A stretch of DNA of 64,000 nucleotides. It comes from Methylobacterium gnaphalii. GTDB taxonomy: Bacteria; Pseudomonadota; Alphaproteobacteria; Rhizobiales; Beijerinckiaceae. Every line of letters starts with the position of its first letter. The first letter of the stretch is position 1. Under the pieces are notes generated by a model, which was not told the origin of the DNA, searched no databases, and was given only the letters and a program-made list of their open reading frames with translations. The stretch spans positions 62,001 through 126,000 of the forward strand of contig NZ_BJZV01000012.1 of NCBI RefSeq assembly GCF_007992215.1. The letters are read 5' to 3'. Made by a program: the position numbers and the translations under genes. Positions 10,131-18,578 of the stretch are shown piece after piece.

Positions 10131-10703
10131 TCAGGCTGCGGCCTTGCCGCCCTCTTCGCCGATCTTGATCTTGGTATCGGAGGCGAAGGTGTAGGGCGGG
10201 ATCGGCAGGTTGATCGGCGCGGGACCCCGGCGCACGCGGCCGACCGCGTCGAACTGCGAGCCGTGGCAGGGGCAGGCCCAGCCCTCGAAGTTGCCGGAAT
10301 GGCCGATCGGCACACAGCCGAGATGCGTGCAGTTGCCGTAGACCACGAGCCAGTTGTCGTGGCCCGACTTCACGCGCGAGTCGAAGGTCGCCTTGTCGGA
10401 GAGATCGGATTGCGGGACCGCCTTCATGTCCGTGATCTCCTTCTCCGTGAGCTTGCGGACGAAGATCAGCTTCCCGCGCCAGAACACGTTGACGATCTGG
10501 CCGTCGGTGATCGGCGAGAGGTCGACTTCGAGGGGAGCGCCGGCGGCGACGGTCGCCGCGTCGGGTTTCATCGACGAGACGAACGGCCACGCCGTGAACC
10601 CCGCGCCAACGGCGAGACCGGCGCCCGTGGCGAGGAACAGAAAGTCGCGGCGGTTACCGTGTTGATCCTGTGCGCCAGCGGTGGTGGCCGGGATGTTCGC
10701 CAA
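10131..10703 (-). CDS. petA: Rieske iron-sulfur subunit of the bc1 complex
   Basis: A 190-residue protein with a twin-arginine type anchor ([19 protein letters not shown], about residues 17-42) and the two 2Fe-2S motifs CTHLGC and CPCHGS that ligate the cluster. It carries electrons from the Qo site to cytochrome c1. It is first in the petA-petB-petC operon. The promoter should lie in 10704-10935. The length is normal. Confidence 0.97.
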   Translation of the reverse strand: MANIPATTAGAQDQHGNRRDFLFLATGAGLAVGAGFTAWPFVSSMKPDAATVAAGAPLEVDLSPITDGQIVNVFWRGKLIFVRKLTEKEITDMKAVPQSDLSDKATFDSRVKSGHDNWLVVYGNCTHLGCVPIGHSGNFEGWACPCHGSQFDAVGRVRRGPAPINLPIPPYTFASDTKIKIGEEGGKAAA

Positions 10704-10935
10704 GACTCAAGCTCCGAACGGAGGAGGCGCAACCGTCTCGGCGAGATTCCCTCCGGCCTCTTGCCGGGGCGGCGCCTAGCGAAACCCTGCGCGTGATGAT
10801 CAGCGCGGCGGGCGGTCGGCCTCGGCCGGATCGCACACCTATCGCGGGGCTCTGTGACATGACAGATGCGAACGTGTCTAGACTGGCAAAGCACCGCTTC
10901 CCGCAGTTTGACGGAAGTGTCGCGCCGTTGCGCGC
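10704..10935. promoter_or_regulatory. gap upstream of petA
   Basis: A 232-base non-coding gap between the malonyl-CoA decarboxylase stop and petA, both on the minus strand. It should hold the petA promoter. No specific -35/-10 pair or known operator is claimed. Close to the decarboxylase stop, the minus strand has a short GC hairpin (CGCGC AACG GCGCG, about 10922-10935). Confidence 0.35.
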
Positions 10936-12342
10936 TCACGCATCCGCAAGCACGAGGTTGCGCGGCGGCGGCAGGTTCGCGCGCAGCTCCCGGCTGACGG
11001 CCGACGAGGCGGCGACGGTGCCGAGATTGGCGTAGGTCTCGTGGTTCTTCTCGATAGCCGAGAGGTCGTAGAGATAGTTGACCATCAGGCCGTAGGATTG
11101 CCCGAGGCCCTTGCGCGAGACGTCGCCAAGGAAGTTCATGCGTTCCAGCCTGGCGCCGTTGCCGAGATGGAACCGCGCCACCGGATCGAGCGGACGGCCC
11201 TTGGGATTCTTGGCGCGCAGGAAATAGGCTGCCGCCGCCGGCAGCATCGCCCGGCGCACCGCCTCGCACTTGGCCTTGTCGGACTGCCAATCCTCCGTGT
11301 CGAGCATGCGCAGCGTCTCGACATCCTCGCGGGTCAGTCCCTGCGGCGCGTCGGAGGCGCGTTCGCGGTCGAGCCAGGAGCGGAATCCAGGCACCGGCGA
11401 GAGCGTCACGAAGTTCTTCAAGGTCGGAATCTCGCGGGCGAGGTCCTCGACCACCTGCTTGATCAGGAAATTGCCGAACGTGACCCCGGCGAGCCCGGCC
11501 TGGCAGTTCGAGATCGAGTAGAAGATCGCGCTGGTCGCCGCACGAACCGGCAGGGGTTCACGCTCGTCGGCCAGGATCGGCTGGATCGAGGATGCGATTC
11601 CCGAGGTCAGCGCCACCTCGACGAAGATCAGGGGCTCGTCGAGCAGAGCCGGGTGGAAGAAAGCGAAGCAGCGGCGATCCGGCGGCTCGATCCGACGGCG
11701 CAGGTCGTCCCAGTCCCGGATCTCGTGGACGGCCTCGTAGCGGATGATCTTTTCGAGGATGCCGGCCGGCGAATTCCAGTCGATATGGCGCAGCACCAGG
11801 AAGCCGCGGTTGAACCATGACGCGAACAGGTGCTGGAAGTCGTTGTCGAGACTGCCGGCAGCGTCGATCAGATCGGGATCCGCACCCTCCCTCTTGAGCT
11901 GCTTGCGAAGCTCGAACAGGTCCTCCCGCATGCGAACCAGCGCGAGGGTGGCGCCGCGAGCGAGGTTCAGCCGGCGGATGAGTTCCTGGGCGCGCGGCTC
12001 GGCGGCTTCGTGCAGGAGCCCGAGCTGCGCACGGGTCGGATTGGCGTGGTAGGCAGCGATCGCCTCGTCGACGGCCTCATGGTCGGCGTCGAACTCGGCG
12101 GCGACGAGCCTCAGGAAAGCGAGGCGTTCCTCACGGGGAAGCGCTGCGTAACGTTCGAGGATCAAGCGAGCCAGGGCCACCCCGGACGCCTCGCCGCGCC
12201 GCGAGATCAGGTCCTCGCAAAGCTTCAGCAGATCGGTTGCGCTCGCTGCCCGGGCGATATCGCCCCGACCGAAATTGATCAGCTCGCGCCCGCGATCCCC
12301 GATCGTCTGAAGGAGGTCACCGAGGAATGAGATCGTCGCCAT
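10936..12342 (-). CDS. malonyl-CoA decarboxylase
   Basis: A 468-residue protein of the malonyl-CoA decarboxylase family: an all-alpha N-terminal domain (about 1-170) followed by an acetyltransferase-like catalytic domain. The conserved stretches HIDWNSPAGILEKIIRYEAV, FFHPALLDEPLIFVEVAL, FSISNCQ-type SNCQAGL, and the C-terminal FHLGNGARLERMN are visible. It converts malonyl-CoA to acetyl-CoA and CO2, for malonate use or malonyl-CoA detoxification. No malonyl-CoA synthetase (matB) or transporter is adjacent, so it stands alone here. The start is ATG 12342. The call is confident; its physiological role here is inference. Confidence 0.93.
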   Translation of the reverse strand: MATISFLGDLLQTIGDRGRELINFGRGDIARAASATDLLKLCEDLISRRGEASGVALARLILERYAALPREERLAFLRLVAAEFDADHEAVDEAIAAYHANPTRAQLGLLHEAAEPRAQELIRRLNLARGATLALVRMREDLFELRKQLKREGADPDLIDAAGSLDNDFQHLFASWFNRGFLVLRHIDWNSPAGILEKIIRYEAVHEIRDWDDLRRRIEPPDRRCFAFFHPALLDEPLIFVEVALTSGIASSIQPILADEREPLPVRAATSAIFYSISNCQAGLAGVTFGNFLIKQVVEDLAREIPTLKNFVTLSPVPGFRSWLDRERASDAPQGLTREDVETLRMLDTEDWQSDKAKCEAVRRAMLPAAAAYFLRAKNPKGRPLDPVARFHLGNGARLERMNFLGDVSRKGLGQSYGLMVNYLYDLSAIEKNHETYANLGTVAASSAVSRELRANLPPPRNLVLADA

Positions 12343-12473
12343 GGAACGCCGTCCGACTCCCCAGCCCTGACCGCAACACTCCGGGCAGAGCGCTGGCGGG
12401 ACCTCGCTGCCCAGCTTGAGATTCTAGGGCCGACCGGCGCTCCAGGCCAGCGCTTCGCTCAATGCTGGATCGC

Positions 12474-12680
12474 TCAGCCCTGCGCGGCGCCCTCCGACGC
12501 GGCGATGTCGACCGTGTCGGCGCGCTCGCGCCAATCGCTCAAACGATGCTGGCGCGCGAAGCGTATCTCGGCGGCGCGCAATGCCCGGCCCGGATCACGC
12601 GCCTTGGCGATCTCGACGGAACCGACCGTGAAAGGAACTCCCAAGATCTCCTTGGCGAAGTGTATGCGGTAATTGGCCAC
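12474..12680 (-). CDS. small conserved-looking hypothetical protein
   Basis: A 68-residue basic protein beginning VANYRIHFAKEILGVPFTVG and continuing through an alpha-helical, Arg/Ala-rich segment with a W-R-E-R motif. I do not recognise a named domain. The compact globular start and balanced composition look coding, unlike the antisense frames. GTG 12678-12680 is chosen, with GGAG six bases upstream. An ATG 12 bases earlier (12692) is the alternative but has its AGGA too close. It stands alone, 131 bases from the decarboxylase start. Function unknown. Confidence 0.55.
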   Translation of the reverse strand: MANYRIHFAKEILGVPFTVGSVEIAKARDPGRALRAAEIRFARQHRLSDWRERADTVDIAASEGAAQG

Positions 12681-12992
12681 GCACGACTCCATTCCTGCAA
12701 ACAGGACCTTTGCTGCGGTGATGAAGGCTTCGCATCCTGGACCTGAACGATGCCAATACGAGCAGCCCCCATGCCACAGATCAGAGGATATGGGGATGAC
12801 TGCCTGATTCGACAGTGTTTTTACGGAGAGGTGCCTTCTGAGAGCCGGTGTCCACAAAAGCCGTCCGAGCTAGATCGAAAGTAACGGCCGGCTTGCGAAG
12901 GCTCATCCACACGTCTAGCCGGAACGGATGCCCAAGCTCGACTTCGCCGGCCAGGCCGGATCGCGGCCCCGGCCATCCACGGCGGCACGCTC
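12681..12992. other. 312-base gap, divergent promoters expected; no gene seen
   Basis: This separates the small minus-strand gene from the plus-strand MFS gene, so it should contain both promoters. Short frames here lack ribosome sites and protein-like composition. It is locally less GC-rich than its surroundings around 12690-12850. No repeat or operator was recognised. Confidence 0.4.
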
Positions 12993-14180
12993 GTGACGGA
13001 CGCGCGAGACGCGGCCTCGCACGGCTTCACGGTGAAGACCCGGCTCGGCCTCACCCTGATCGCCGGTGGGGCGGTCGCGAACATCTACTACAACCAGCCC
13101 TTGCTCGCGCTGATGGTGGCGGAGTTCGGTGAGCGCGCGGCCCTGGTCGTGCCGACCGCATGCCTCGTCGGATACGGCCTCGGCATCCTCTGTCTCGTCC
13201 CGCTGGGCGACGCGCTGTCGCGACGAAGCCTCATCATCGGCCAGCTGCTCGGCCTCTCGGTCGCGCTCGTCGCGGCGGCCTTGAGCGCGAACCTCGCCGT
13301 GCTCGGCCTCGCCAGTTTCGCCATCGGCGTGCTCGCCTCCGCGGCCCAGCAGGCCGTGCCCTTCGCCGCCGAGCTGGCGCCCGACGCCACGCGCGGCCGC
13401 ATGGTCGGCCAGGTGATGACCGGGCTGCTCTCCGGCATCCTGCTGGCGAGAACCGTGAGCGGCTTCGTTGGCGCCCAGTTCGGCTGGCGCTCCGTGTTCG
13501 TCGCGGCAGCAGGCGTCGCCATCGCCATGGCCGGCATCGCGGCAGCGACCCTGCCCGGGGGCGGTGCCGCCAAACGGGTCCGCTATCGCGCCCTCATGCT
13601 GTCATTGCTGCATCTCCTGCGCTCGCAGCCGGTCCTGCGGAATGCCAGCCTCTCGCAAGGGCTGCTCTTCGCGAGCTTCAATGCGTTCTGGGCCACGCTG
13701 GCCCTGCTGGTCACGGCCCCGCCCTTCAACCTGTCTCCGGCCGGAGCCGGCCTGTTCGGGGTGATCGGCGTGTGCGGTGCACTGGCCGCACCGGTGTCCG
13801 GCCGGTACAGCGACCGGCGCGGTGCGCGTCCCGTCGTCATCGCCGGCAGCGCTGCCATGCTCGCGGCGTTCATTGTGCTCGCGGCCGCCGGCACCTGGTC
13901 GCTCGCCGCCATCGTCGTCGGCGTGCTGCTGATCGATCTCGGCATCAATGCCGCGCTCATCGCGAACCAGACGCGGGCCTACGCGCTGGTCCCCGGCGCG
14001 CGGGGACGGATCAACACGGTCCTGTTCACGTCGGTCTTCCTCGGCGGCGCGTTCGGTGCGCTCGCCGGTTCGCGGGCCTTCCTGATGGCGGGCTGGCCTG
14101 GCGTCTGCGCCGTCGGCGGCACCTGTGCCCTCGGCGCGCTCGCCGTCTCGTGGCTCGGTGGCCGGGTCAGGCCGGCTTGA
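12993..14180 (+). CDS. MFS transporter
   Basis: A 395-residue major facilitator protein with about 12 hydrophobic helices and the N-terminal IYYNQPLLALM motif typical of the DHA1/AraJ-like branch. The helix 2-3 loop is GDALSRRSLIIG, and a second-half repeat GRYSDRRGARPV corresponds to motif A. This suggests proton-coupled efflux of a small molecule. The substrate cannot be told. The start is GTG at 12993 with no strong ribosome site. Its 3' end overlaps that of the convergent cobC by 14 bases. No regulator is adjacent. Confidence 0.85.
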   Translation: MTDARDAASHGFTVKTRLGLTLIAGGAVANIYYNQPLLALMVAEFGERAALVVPTACLVGYGLGILCLVPLGDALSRRSLIIGQLLGLSVALVAAALSANLAVLGLASFAIGVLASAAQQAVPFAAELAPDATRGRMVGQVMTGLLSGILLARTVSGFVGAQFGWRSVFVAAAGVAIAMAGIAAATLPGGGAAKRVRYRALMLSLLHLLRSQPVLRNASLSQGLLFASFNAFWATLALLVTAPPFNLSPAGAGLFGVIGVCGALAAPVSGRYSDRRGARPVVIAGSAAMLAAFIVLAAAGTWSLAAIVVGVLLIDLGINAALIANQTRAYALVPGARGRINTVLFTSVFLGGAFGALAGSRAFLMAGWPGVCAVGGTCALGALAVSWLGGRVRPA

Positions 14181-15195
14181 GCACGCGAGAGAGCCGGCAC
14201 CACGCGGCCTTATCGGGCGGAAGGCCGAAGCGGAGCTGAGCCGGCGTATCGGGAAACCGACGCACGTAGATGCCCGCCTCGCCGAGCCGCCGGAACAGGG
14301 CCGGCCCGTCGTCGAACGTGGCGGTTCTGAACAAAGCCGTCCCGCCGACGACCAGCCCGCTGCCGCGCCGGATCATGCGATCGAGCCGCGCCGCGTCATG
14401 CGCCCGCGCCAGCGCCGCCTCTCGGCGCCACGCCCGATCGGGAAGAGCCGCGAGACCGGCGGCCAGCGCCGGGCCCGATACTGCCCAGGGGCCGAGGGCC
14501 GTCTCGACCTGTCGCGCCAGGGCGGGCGCCGCCAGCGCGAAACCCAGACGCAGGCCGGCCAAGCCGTAGCTTTTGCCGAAGGAGCGCAGCCGCACGGCCG
14601 CAGGGCCGAGATCGCACGGCTCGCATAAGCCCGGCTCGAAATCGGCGAAGGCCTCGTCGACGATGAGCAGGCCGCCGCGGGTCGCTAGGTCGCGCGCCAC
14701 GTCCGCGAGCCTCGCCGCATCGTGAACACGCCCGTCCGGGTTGTTCGGGTTGACCACGACCACGATCTCGAAGTGCCCGCCGGCCGGCAGATCCCTGACC
14801 GTCTCGACGGCGTGTCCTGCCCTCCCCCAGGCTGCGGCATGCTCCGCATAGGTCGGCCCGACCACGGCGACACGGGCTCTCGCCCGCAAGCGGGGCAGTG
14901 TTTCGATCAGGATCTGCGAGCCGGGGGCGGCGGCGACGTTCTCCGCCCCCCCTGCGCCGTAGGCCTCGGCCGCCACACGCTTCAGGGCGAGCAGGTCGCC
15001 GGCTGACGGCAGTCGCTGGAGCGCGCTGGCCTCGAAGGGCGGCAGCAGATAGGGGACCGGATTGATCCCGGTGGACAGGTCGATCCAGGGCTCCGGCGCG
15101 TCCGGAAAGTCCTTCCGCGCCGCGTCGAGATCGCCGCCGTGGAACACCGGGAGCGGATCGTTCTCATCCGTCTCGTTTGCGGGAATCGCAGACAC
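14167..15195 (-). CDS. cobC: threonine-phosphate decarboxylase (aminotransferase fold)
   Basis: A 342-residue PLP enzyme of the fold-type I aminotransferase family that makes (R)-1-amino-2-propanol phosphate for the nucleotide loop of cobalamin. Characteristic parts are HGGDLDAARKDFP at the start, WIDLSTGINPVPY, the NPNNPDGR substrate motif, DEAFADFEP, and the PLP lysine in SFGKSYGLAGLRLGF. It is divergent from cobD, with the two starts only four bases apart. GTG 15195 (AAGG seven bases upstream) is preferred, but GTG codons at 15234 and 15219 are possible. Confidence 0.9.
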   Translation of the reverse strand: MSAIPANETDENDPLPVFHGGDLDAARKDFPDAPEPWIDLSTGINPVPYLLPPFEASALQRLPSAGDLLALKRVAAEAYGAGGAENVAAAPGSQILIETLPRLRARARVAVVGPTYAEHAAAWGRAGHAVETVRDLPAGGHFEIVVVVNPNNPDGRVHDAARLADVARDLATRGGLLIVDEAFADFEPGLCEPCDLGPAAVRLRSFGKSYGLAGLRLGFALAAPALARQVETALGPWAVSGPALAAGLAALPDRAWRREAALARAHDAARLDRMIRRGSGLVVGGTALFRTATFDDGPALFRRLGEAGIYVRRFPDTPAQLRFGLPPDKAAWCRLSRVLKPA

Positions 15196-15199
15196 TTCG

Positions 15200-16204
15200 A
15201 TGCCTTGGACCAGCCTCACGCACCCGCCGGACACCCTCGCGATCCTGTGCCTCGCGCTGGTGATCGAGGCGGCGGCCGGCTATCCGGACCGGCTCTACAG
15301 GGCGCTTGGCCACCCTGTCACCTGGATCGGCCGGCTGATCGCGGCCCTCGAGGCCAGGCTGAACCGCGGCAGCGAGGCGCGGCGGCGGGTGGGCGGCGTC
15401 GCGGCGCTTTTGGCGCTGATCCTGCTCTGCGCGCTCGCAGCGTTCATGGCGACGATGCTCGCGGCGGCTTTCGGCCGAGGGATATCGCTGCTGGTTCTCG
15501 CGATCCTCGCCGCGAGCCTGCCGGCCCAGCGCAGCCTGCACGATCACGTCGCTCGCGTTGCCCGCGGCCTTCGCACCGAGGGCCTCGCCGGGGGCCGTAC
15601 CGCCGTCTCGATGATCGTCGGCCGCAATCCCGATGCGCTAGACGAGGCCGCGGTCTGCCGCGCGGCCATCGAGAGCCTGTCCGAGAACTTCTCGGACGGC
15701 GTCGTCGCACCGGCCTTCTGGCTCGGGCTCGGCGGGTTGCCGGGGGGCGTGCTCTACAAGGCAATCAACACCGCCGACAGCATGATCGGTCACCGCACCC
15801 CGCGCCACGAGGCCTTCGGCTGGGTCTCGGCCCGCCTCGACGATCTCGTCAATCTGCCGGCGTCGCGGCTTACGGCGCTGCTGCTGATCGCGGCGGCGGC
15901 AATCCACCGTGACGCCTCGGCGTCCGGCGCCTGGCGCGCCGTACGCCGCGACGCTGGCCTCCACCGCTCACCCAATGCCGGCTGGCCGGAGGCGGCCATG
16001 GCCGGCGCGCTCGACCTGCGTCTGGCCGGGCCGCGAATCTACGGCGACACGCGAGTCGAGGATGCCTGGATGGGCGATGGGCGGGCTGAGGCCCAGCCCA
16101 GTGACATCGAGCGTGCGCTGACCCTGTACCGTACGAGCTGTCTGCTGCTGGCAACCATGGCCGGTCTTCTGGCGGCTGCAGCATTTCTTGCCGATCGACT
16201 CTGA
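15200..16204 (+). CDS. cobD: adenosylcobinamide-phosphate synthase
   Basis: A 334-residue polytopic membrane protein (CbiB/CobD) that attaches aminopropanol or its phosphate to adenosylcobyric acid. Family signatures are AAGYPDRLYRALGHPVTWIGRLI, VGRNPDALDEAAVCRAAIES, ENFSDGVVAPAFW, YKAINTADSMIGH and NAGWPEAAMAGAL. Starting at ATG 15200 (MPWTSLTHPPD), the first hydrophobic helix is near residues 11-23. It acts at the inner membrane together with the product of the divergent cobC. The start regions of cobC and cobD almost touch, so their promoters must lie inside each other's coding sequence. Confidence 0.95.
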   Translation: MPWTSLTHPPDTLAILCLALVIEAAAGYPDRLYRALGHPVTWIGRLIAALEARLNRGSEARRRVGGVAALLALILLCALAAFMATMLAAAFGRGISLLVLAILAASLPAQRSLHDHVARVARGLRTEGLAGGRTAVSMIVGRNPDALDEAAVCRAAIESLSENFSDGVVAPAFWLGLGGLPGGVLYKAINTADSMIGHRTPRHEAFGWVSARLDDLVNLPASRLTALLLIAAAAIHRDASASGAWRAVRRDAGLHRSPNAGWPEAAMAGALDLRLAGPRIYGDTRVEDAWMGDGRAEAQPSDIERALTLYRTSCLLLATMAGLLAAAAFLADRL

Positions 16205-16232
16205 AGCCAGGCTGCAGATAGACCCTGCACCC

Positions 16233-17198
16233 ATGGCTGCAGCCACTCCCTCGTACCGAACCCGCCGCCAAGCTCTTCTCGGGATGGGCAGCGTGCTGGC
16301 GAGTGGACCCTCGCTGGCGCGCCCGCTGTCACCGGCGATGCCGGCGAAATGCGCGGGCGCGTTCGTCGATTGGGGAACGGGCGGGCGGGAGACCAACCTT
16401 CGGCTTTGGGAAGCCTCGCTGAGGCAGCCGGCCTCCTCTGTGCCCGCGATCGATTTCTATGGGCAGGCCACCTGGGACGATTTCCGGCAGTTCGCCTGGC
16501 TTCCCGCCTTCTGGGCCAAGGCCAATCCCCGACGAAAGCTGGTGTGGTCGATCCCGCTGACGGTGGCGGGGACGGATCTGATCGCAGTTGGAGAGGGCCT
16601 GCACGACGAGCCGTTCCGCGTCGCGGTACAGGCCATTGCCGAGTCGCAGCCCGAGGCGGCCATCCGCATCGGCTGGGAGATGAATGTGGCGGGGAGCCTG
16701 TGGCTCGCGGCCAACCGCGAGCGCGATTACATCCGCGCCTACCGGCACGTCGTGCAACTCTTCCGGCAGGCCTCCTCCCGTTTTCGGTTCGATTGGTGTC
16801 CCGGCTGGGGAGCGCAAGCAATGCCGGCCGACCAAGCCTATCCCGGCGACGACGTCGTCGATGTCGTCGGCCTCGACATCTATGATTTTGGCAGCGAGCG
16901 AGAGGCCGAGGCACGCTGGAAAGCCGAGGATCTGGAAGGCCCATTCGGCTTGACCTGGCACCAGGCCTTCGCACGCCGTCACCGCAAATTGATGAGCTAT
17001 CCCGAGTGGGGCGTGGGTCAGTCCGGCGACAACCCCGTCTTCGTTCAGCGGATGGCCGACTGGCTCCTCCAGCATTCGGACGAGATCGCCTACGCGCTGT
17101 ATTTCAACGTCGACGGCGCCTGGCCGACGCGGATCGATAATGGCCGTTTTCCGCGATCCGCGGACACCTTACGGGAGCGCTTCTCAGGTAGAGGCTGA
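16233..17198 (+). CDS. secreted GH26-like glycoside hydrolase
   Basis: A 321-residue protein with an apparent twin-arginine signal (YRTRRQALLGMGSVLASG, about residues 7-25) and a TIM-barrel-like body. IRIGWEMNVAGS supplies a GWEMN-type acid/base glutamate, and KLMSYPEWGVG places a second glutamate at the end of a strand, as in clan GH-A family 26 (beta-mannanase/endoglucanase). These family residues suggest a periplasmic or secreted hydrolase acting on a beta-linked polysaccharide. Substrate unknown. It begins 28 bases after cobD. The next gene is an acyltransferase, so the pair may serve exopolysaccharide metabolism rather than cobalamin. An ATG at 16188 would lengthen it by 15 residues and spoil the signal. 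Confidence 0.7.
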   Translation: MAAATPSYRTRRQALLGMGSVLASGPSLARPLSPAMPAKCAGAFVDWGTGGRETNLRLWEASLRQPASSVPAIDFYGQATWDDFRQFAWLPAFWAKANPRRKLVWSIPLTVAGTDLIAVGEGLHDEPFRVAVQAIAESQPEAAIRIGWEMNVAGSLWLAANRERDYIRAYRHVVQLFRQASSRFRFDWCPGWGAQAMPADQAYPGDDVVDVVGLDIYDFGSEREAEARWKAEDLEGPFGLTWHQAFARRHRKLMSYPEWGVGQSGDNPVFVQRMADWLLQHSDEIAYALYFNVDGAWPTRIDNGRFPRSADTLRERFSGRG

Positions 17199-17325
17199 AG
17201 ATCAGCACAAGTCCACGGCGACTTCGCGGTTAACGGTACTAAGCGAAACTTCGGCTCGATCCGTCGAAGCCGCTCCGAACCTCTGCTAATTTCTTGGCGA
17301 AGCCGCCACAACCTGCGCTCGTCGC

Positions 17326-18492
17326 ATGATGGCCGCTGACGAGTCAGCCGTCCGGAGCGAACCTGTGCCCCTAGCCCAAGCCTCGACGGTTCCGGCTCGC
17401 CAGCCGCGTCTGCTGGAGATCGACGCGCTGCGCGGCCTCGCTGCCATGCTCGTTGTCCTCTACCACTTCACGGTGGGCTATGGCGCCGAGTTCGGCTGGC
17501 CCGGCTCGCCTCCGAGCCTGATGTTCTCCTCGGCGCAGATCGGTGTCTCGATCTTCTTCGTGATAAGCGGATTCGTCATCGCGATGACGCTCGAGCGATC
17601 GAAAACGGTGTCCGACTTCGCGCTCAGCCGGTTTGCGAGGCTTTACCCGCCGTTCTGGACCTGCGCGCTGATGACGACGGCTCTGATCGCGGTCACCGGC
17701 TTCAACCCGTTCCACCTGACCGCATCGGGCTTTCTTGCCACCCTGACGATGGCGAACGGCCTCATCGACCAACCGTTCGTCGATCCATCCTATTGGACGC
17801 TGACGCGCGAGCTCCTCTTCTACGCCTTCATGGCCGCGGCTTTTTACGGTGCGGGCTCGCGTCGACTCACCGCCATCATCTTGGGCTGGGTGCTGGCGAC
17901 GTCGGCCTACAACGTCCTCGTCATGGACCAGAACGTCTATGGATGCCGCAGCGGCGCCAGCTGCGGGGCAATCCTTCTCAACGCCACCTTCGCCTATCTT
18001 TTCGCGGCGGGAGCGATGCTCCACCGGCTCCATGCAGGCGATCGCTCGGCTCTGGTGAAAATTACGCTCGTAACCGCGATCTTGGCCGGCAGCGTCTCAT
18101 TCTGGCCAGTCCAGGGCTTCCAGCCAATGTTCGCGGTCAAAGCCGCACTCTATGTCGGCCTGGTCGGCATCGCCGCGTCCGGACGGGTACGGATCCTGCG
18201 CAACCGGCCAATGATTTTCCTGGGGGCGATCTCATACAGCCTGTACCTGCTGCATCAGGTCATCGGGGTGTACGTCATCAGCGTTCTCGTCGAGCGCGGG
18301 GTTCATGCGAACGTAGCGATCGTGCTTGCCTTGACCGTCGTGCTCACGCTGGCTGCGGCCGTCTGTTTTGGCGTCGAGCGTCCCGCGCAGCGCGCCATCC
18401 GTCGGTTCTATGCCGAGCGTCGCGATGGGTCTGAGCCACAACCGCCCGAGGCACCCATCGTCCCGGCCGTGCAGGGCGCGCGGCTGCTCTAA
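17326..18492 (+). CDS. acyltransferase family 3 (OafA/ExoZ-like) membrane protein
   Basis: A 388-residue polytopic protein of the acyltransferase_3 family, which transfers acetyl or succinyl groups to surface sugars across the inner membrane. The N-terminal IDALRGLAAMLVVLYHFT carries the conserved R and H. This is followed by GVSIFFVISGFVIAMTLER, FALSRFARLYPPFW and SYWTLTRELLFYAFM. About ten hydrophobic helices are evident, and the tail is a proline-rich cytoplasmic end. It lies 127 bases after the GH26-like gene on the same strand. Together they form a non-cobalamin block between cobD and cobQ. The sugar acceptor is unknown. Confidence 0.9.
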   Translation: MMAADESAVRSEPVPLAQASTVPARQPRLLEIDALRGLAAMLVVLYHFTVGYGAEFGWPGSPPSLMFSSAQIGVSIFFVISGFVIAMTLERSKTVSDFALSRFARLYPPFWTCALMTTALIAVTGFNPFHLTASGFLATLTMANGLIDQPFVDPSYWTLTRELLFYAFMAAAFYGAGSRRLTAIILGWVLATSAYNVLVMDQNVYGCRSGASCGAILLNATFAYLFAAGAMLHRLHAGDRSALVKITLVTAILAGSVSFWPVQGFQPMFAVKAALYVGLVGIAASGRVRILRNRPMIFLGAISYSLYLLHQVIGVYVISVLVERGVHANVAIVLALTVVLTLAAAVCFGVERPAQRAIRRFYAERRDGSEPQPPEAPIVPAVQGARLL

Positions 18493-18578
18493 GCGCGTTC
18501 CTGGCAATTGTCGTCCGCGCAGCGAAACCGCCTCGGACAGAGGGCTAAGGCGGAATAACTACCTCGGCGAAGACCGTA

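Noticed and set aside
8756..10168. 470-codon plus-strand frame opposite cytochrome b
   Set aside because: Composition is Asp/Arg/Val-rich low-complexity antisense of petB. No ribosome site or domain.
12848..13132. Plus-strand frame ahead of the MFS gene
   Set aside because: Runs into the MFS gene out of frame with Arg/Gly-rich text and no ribosome site.
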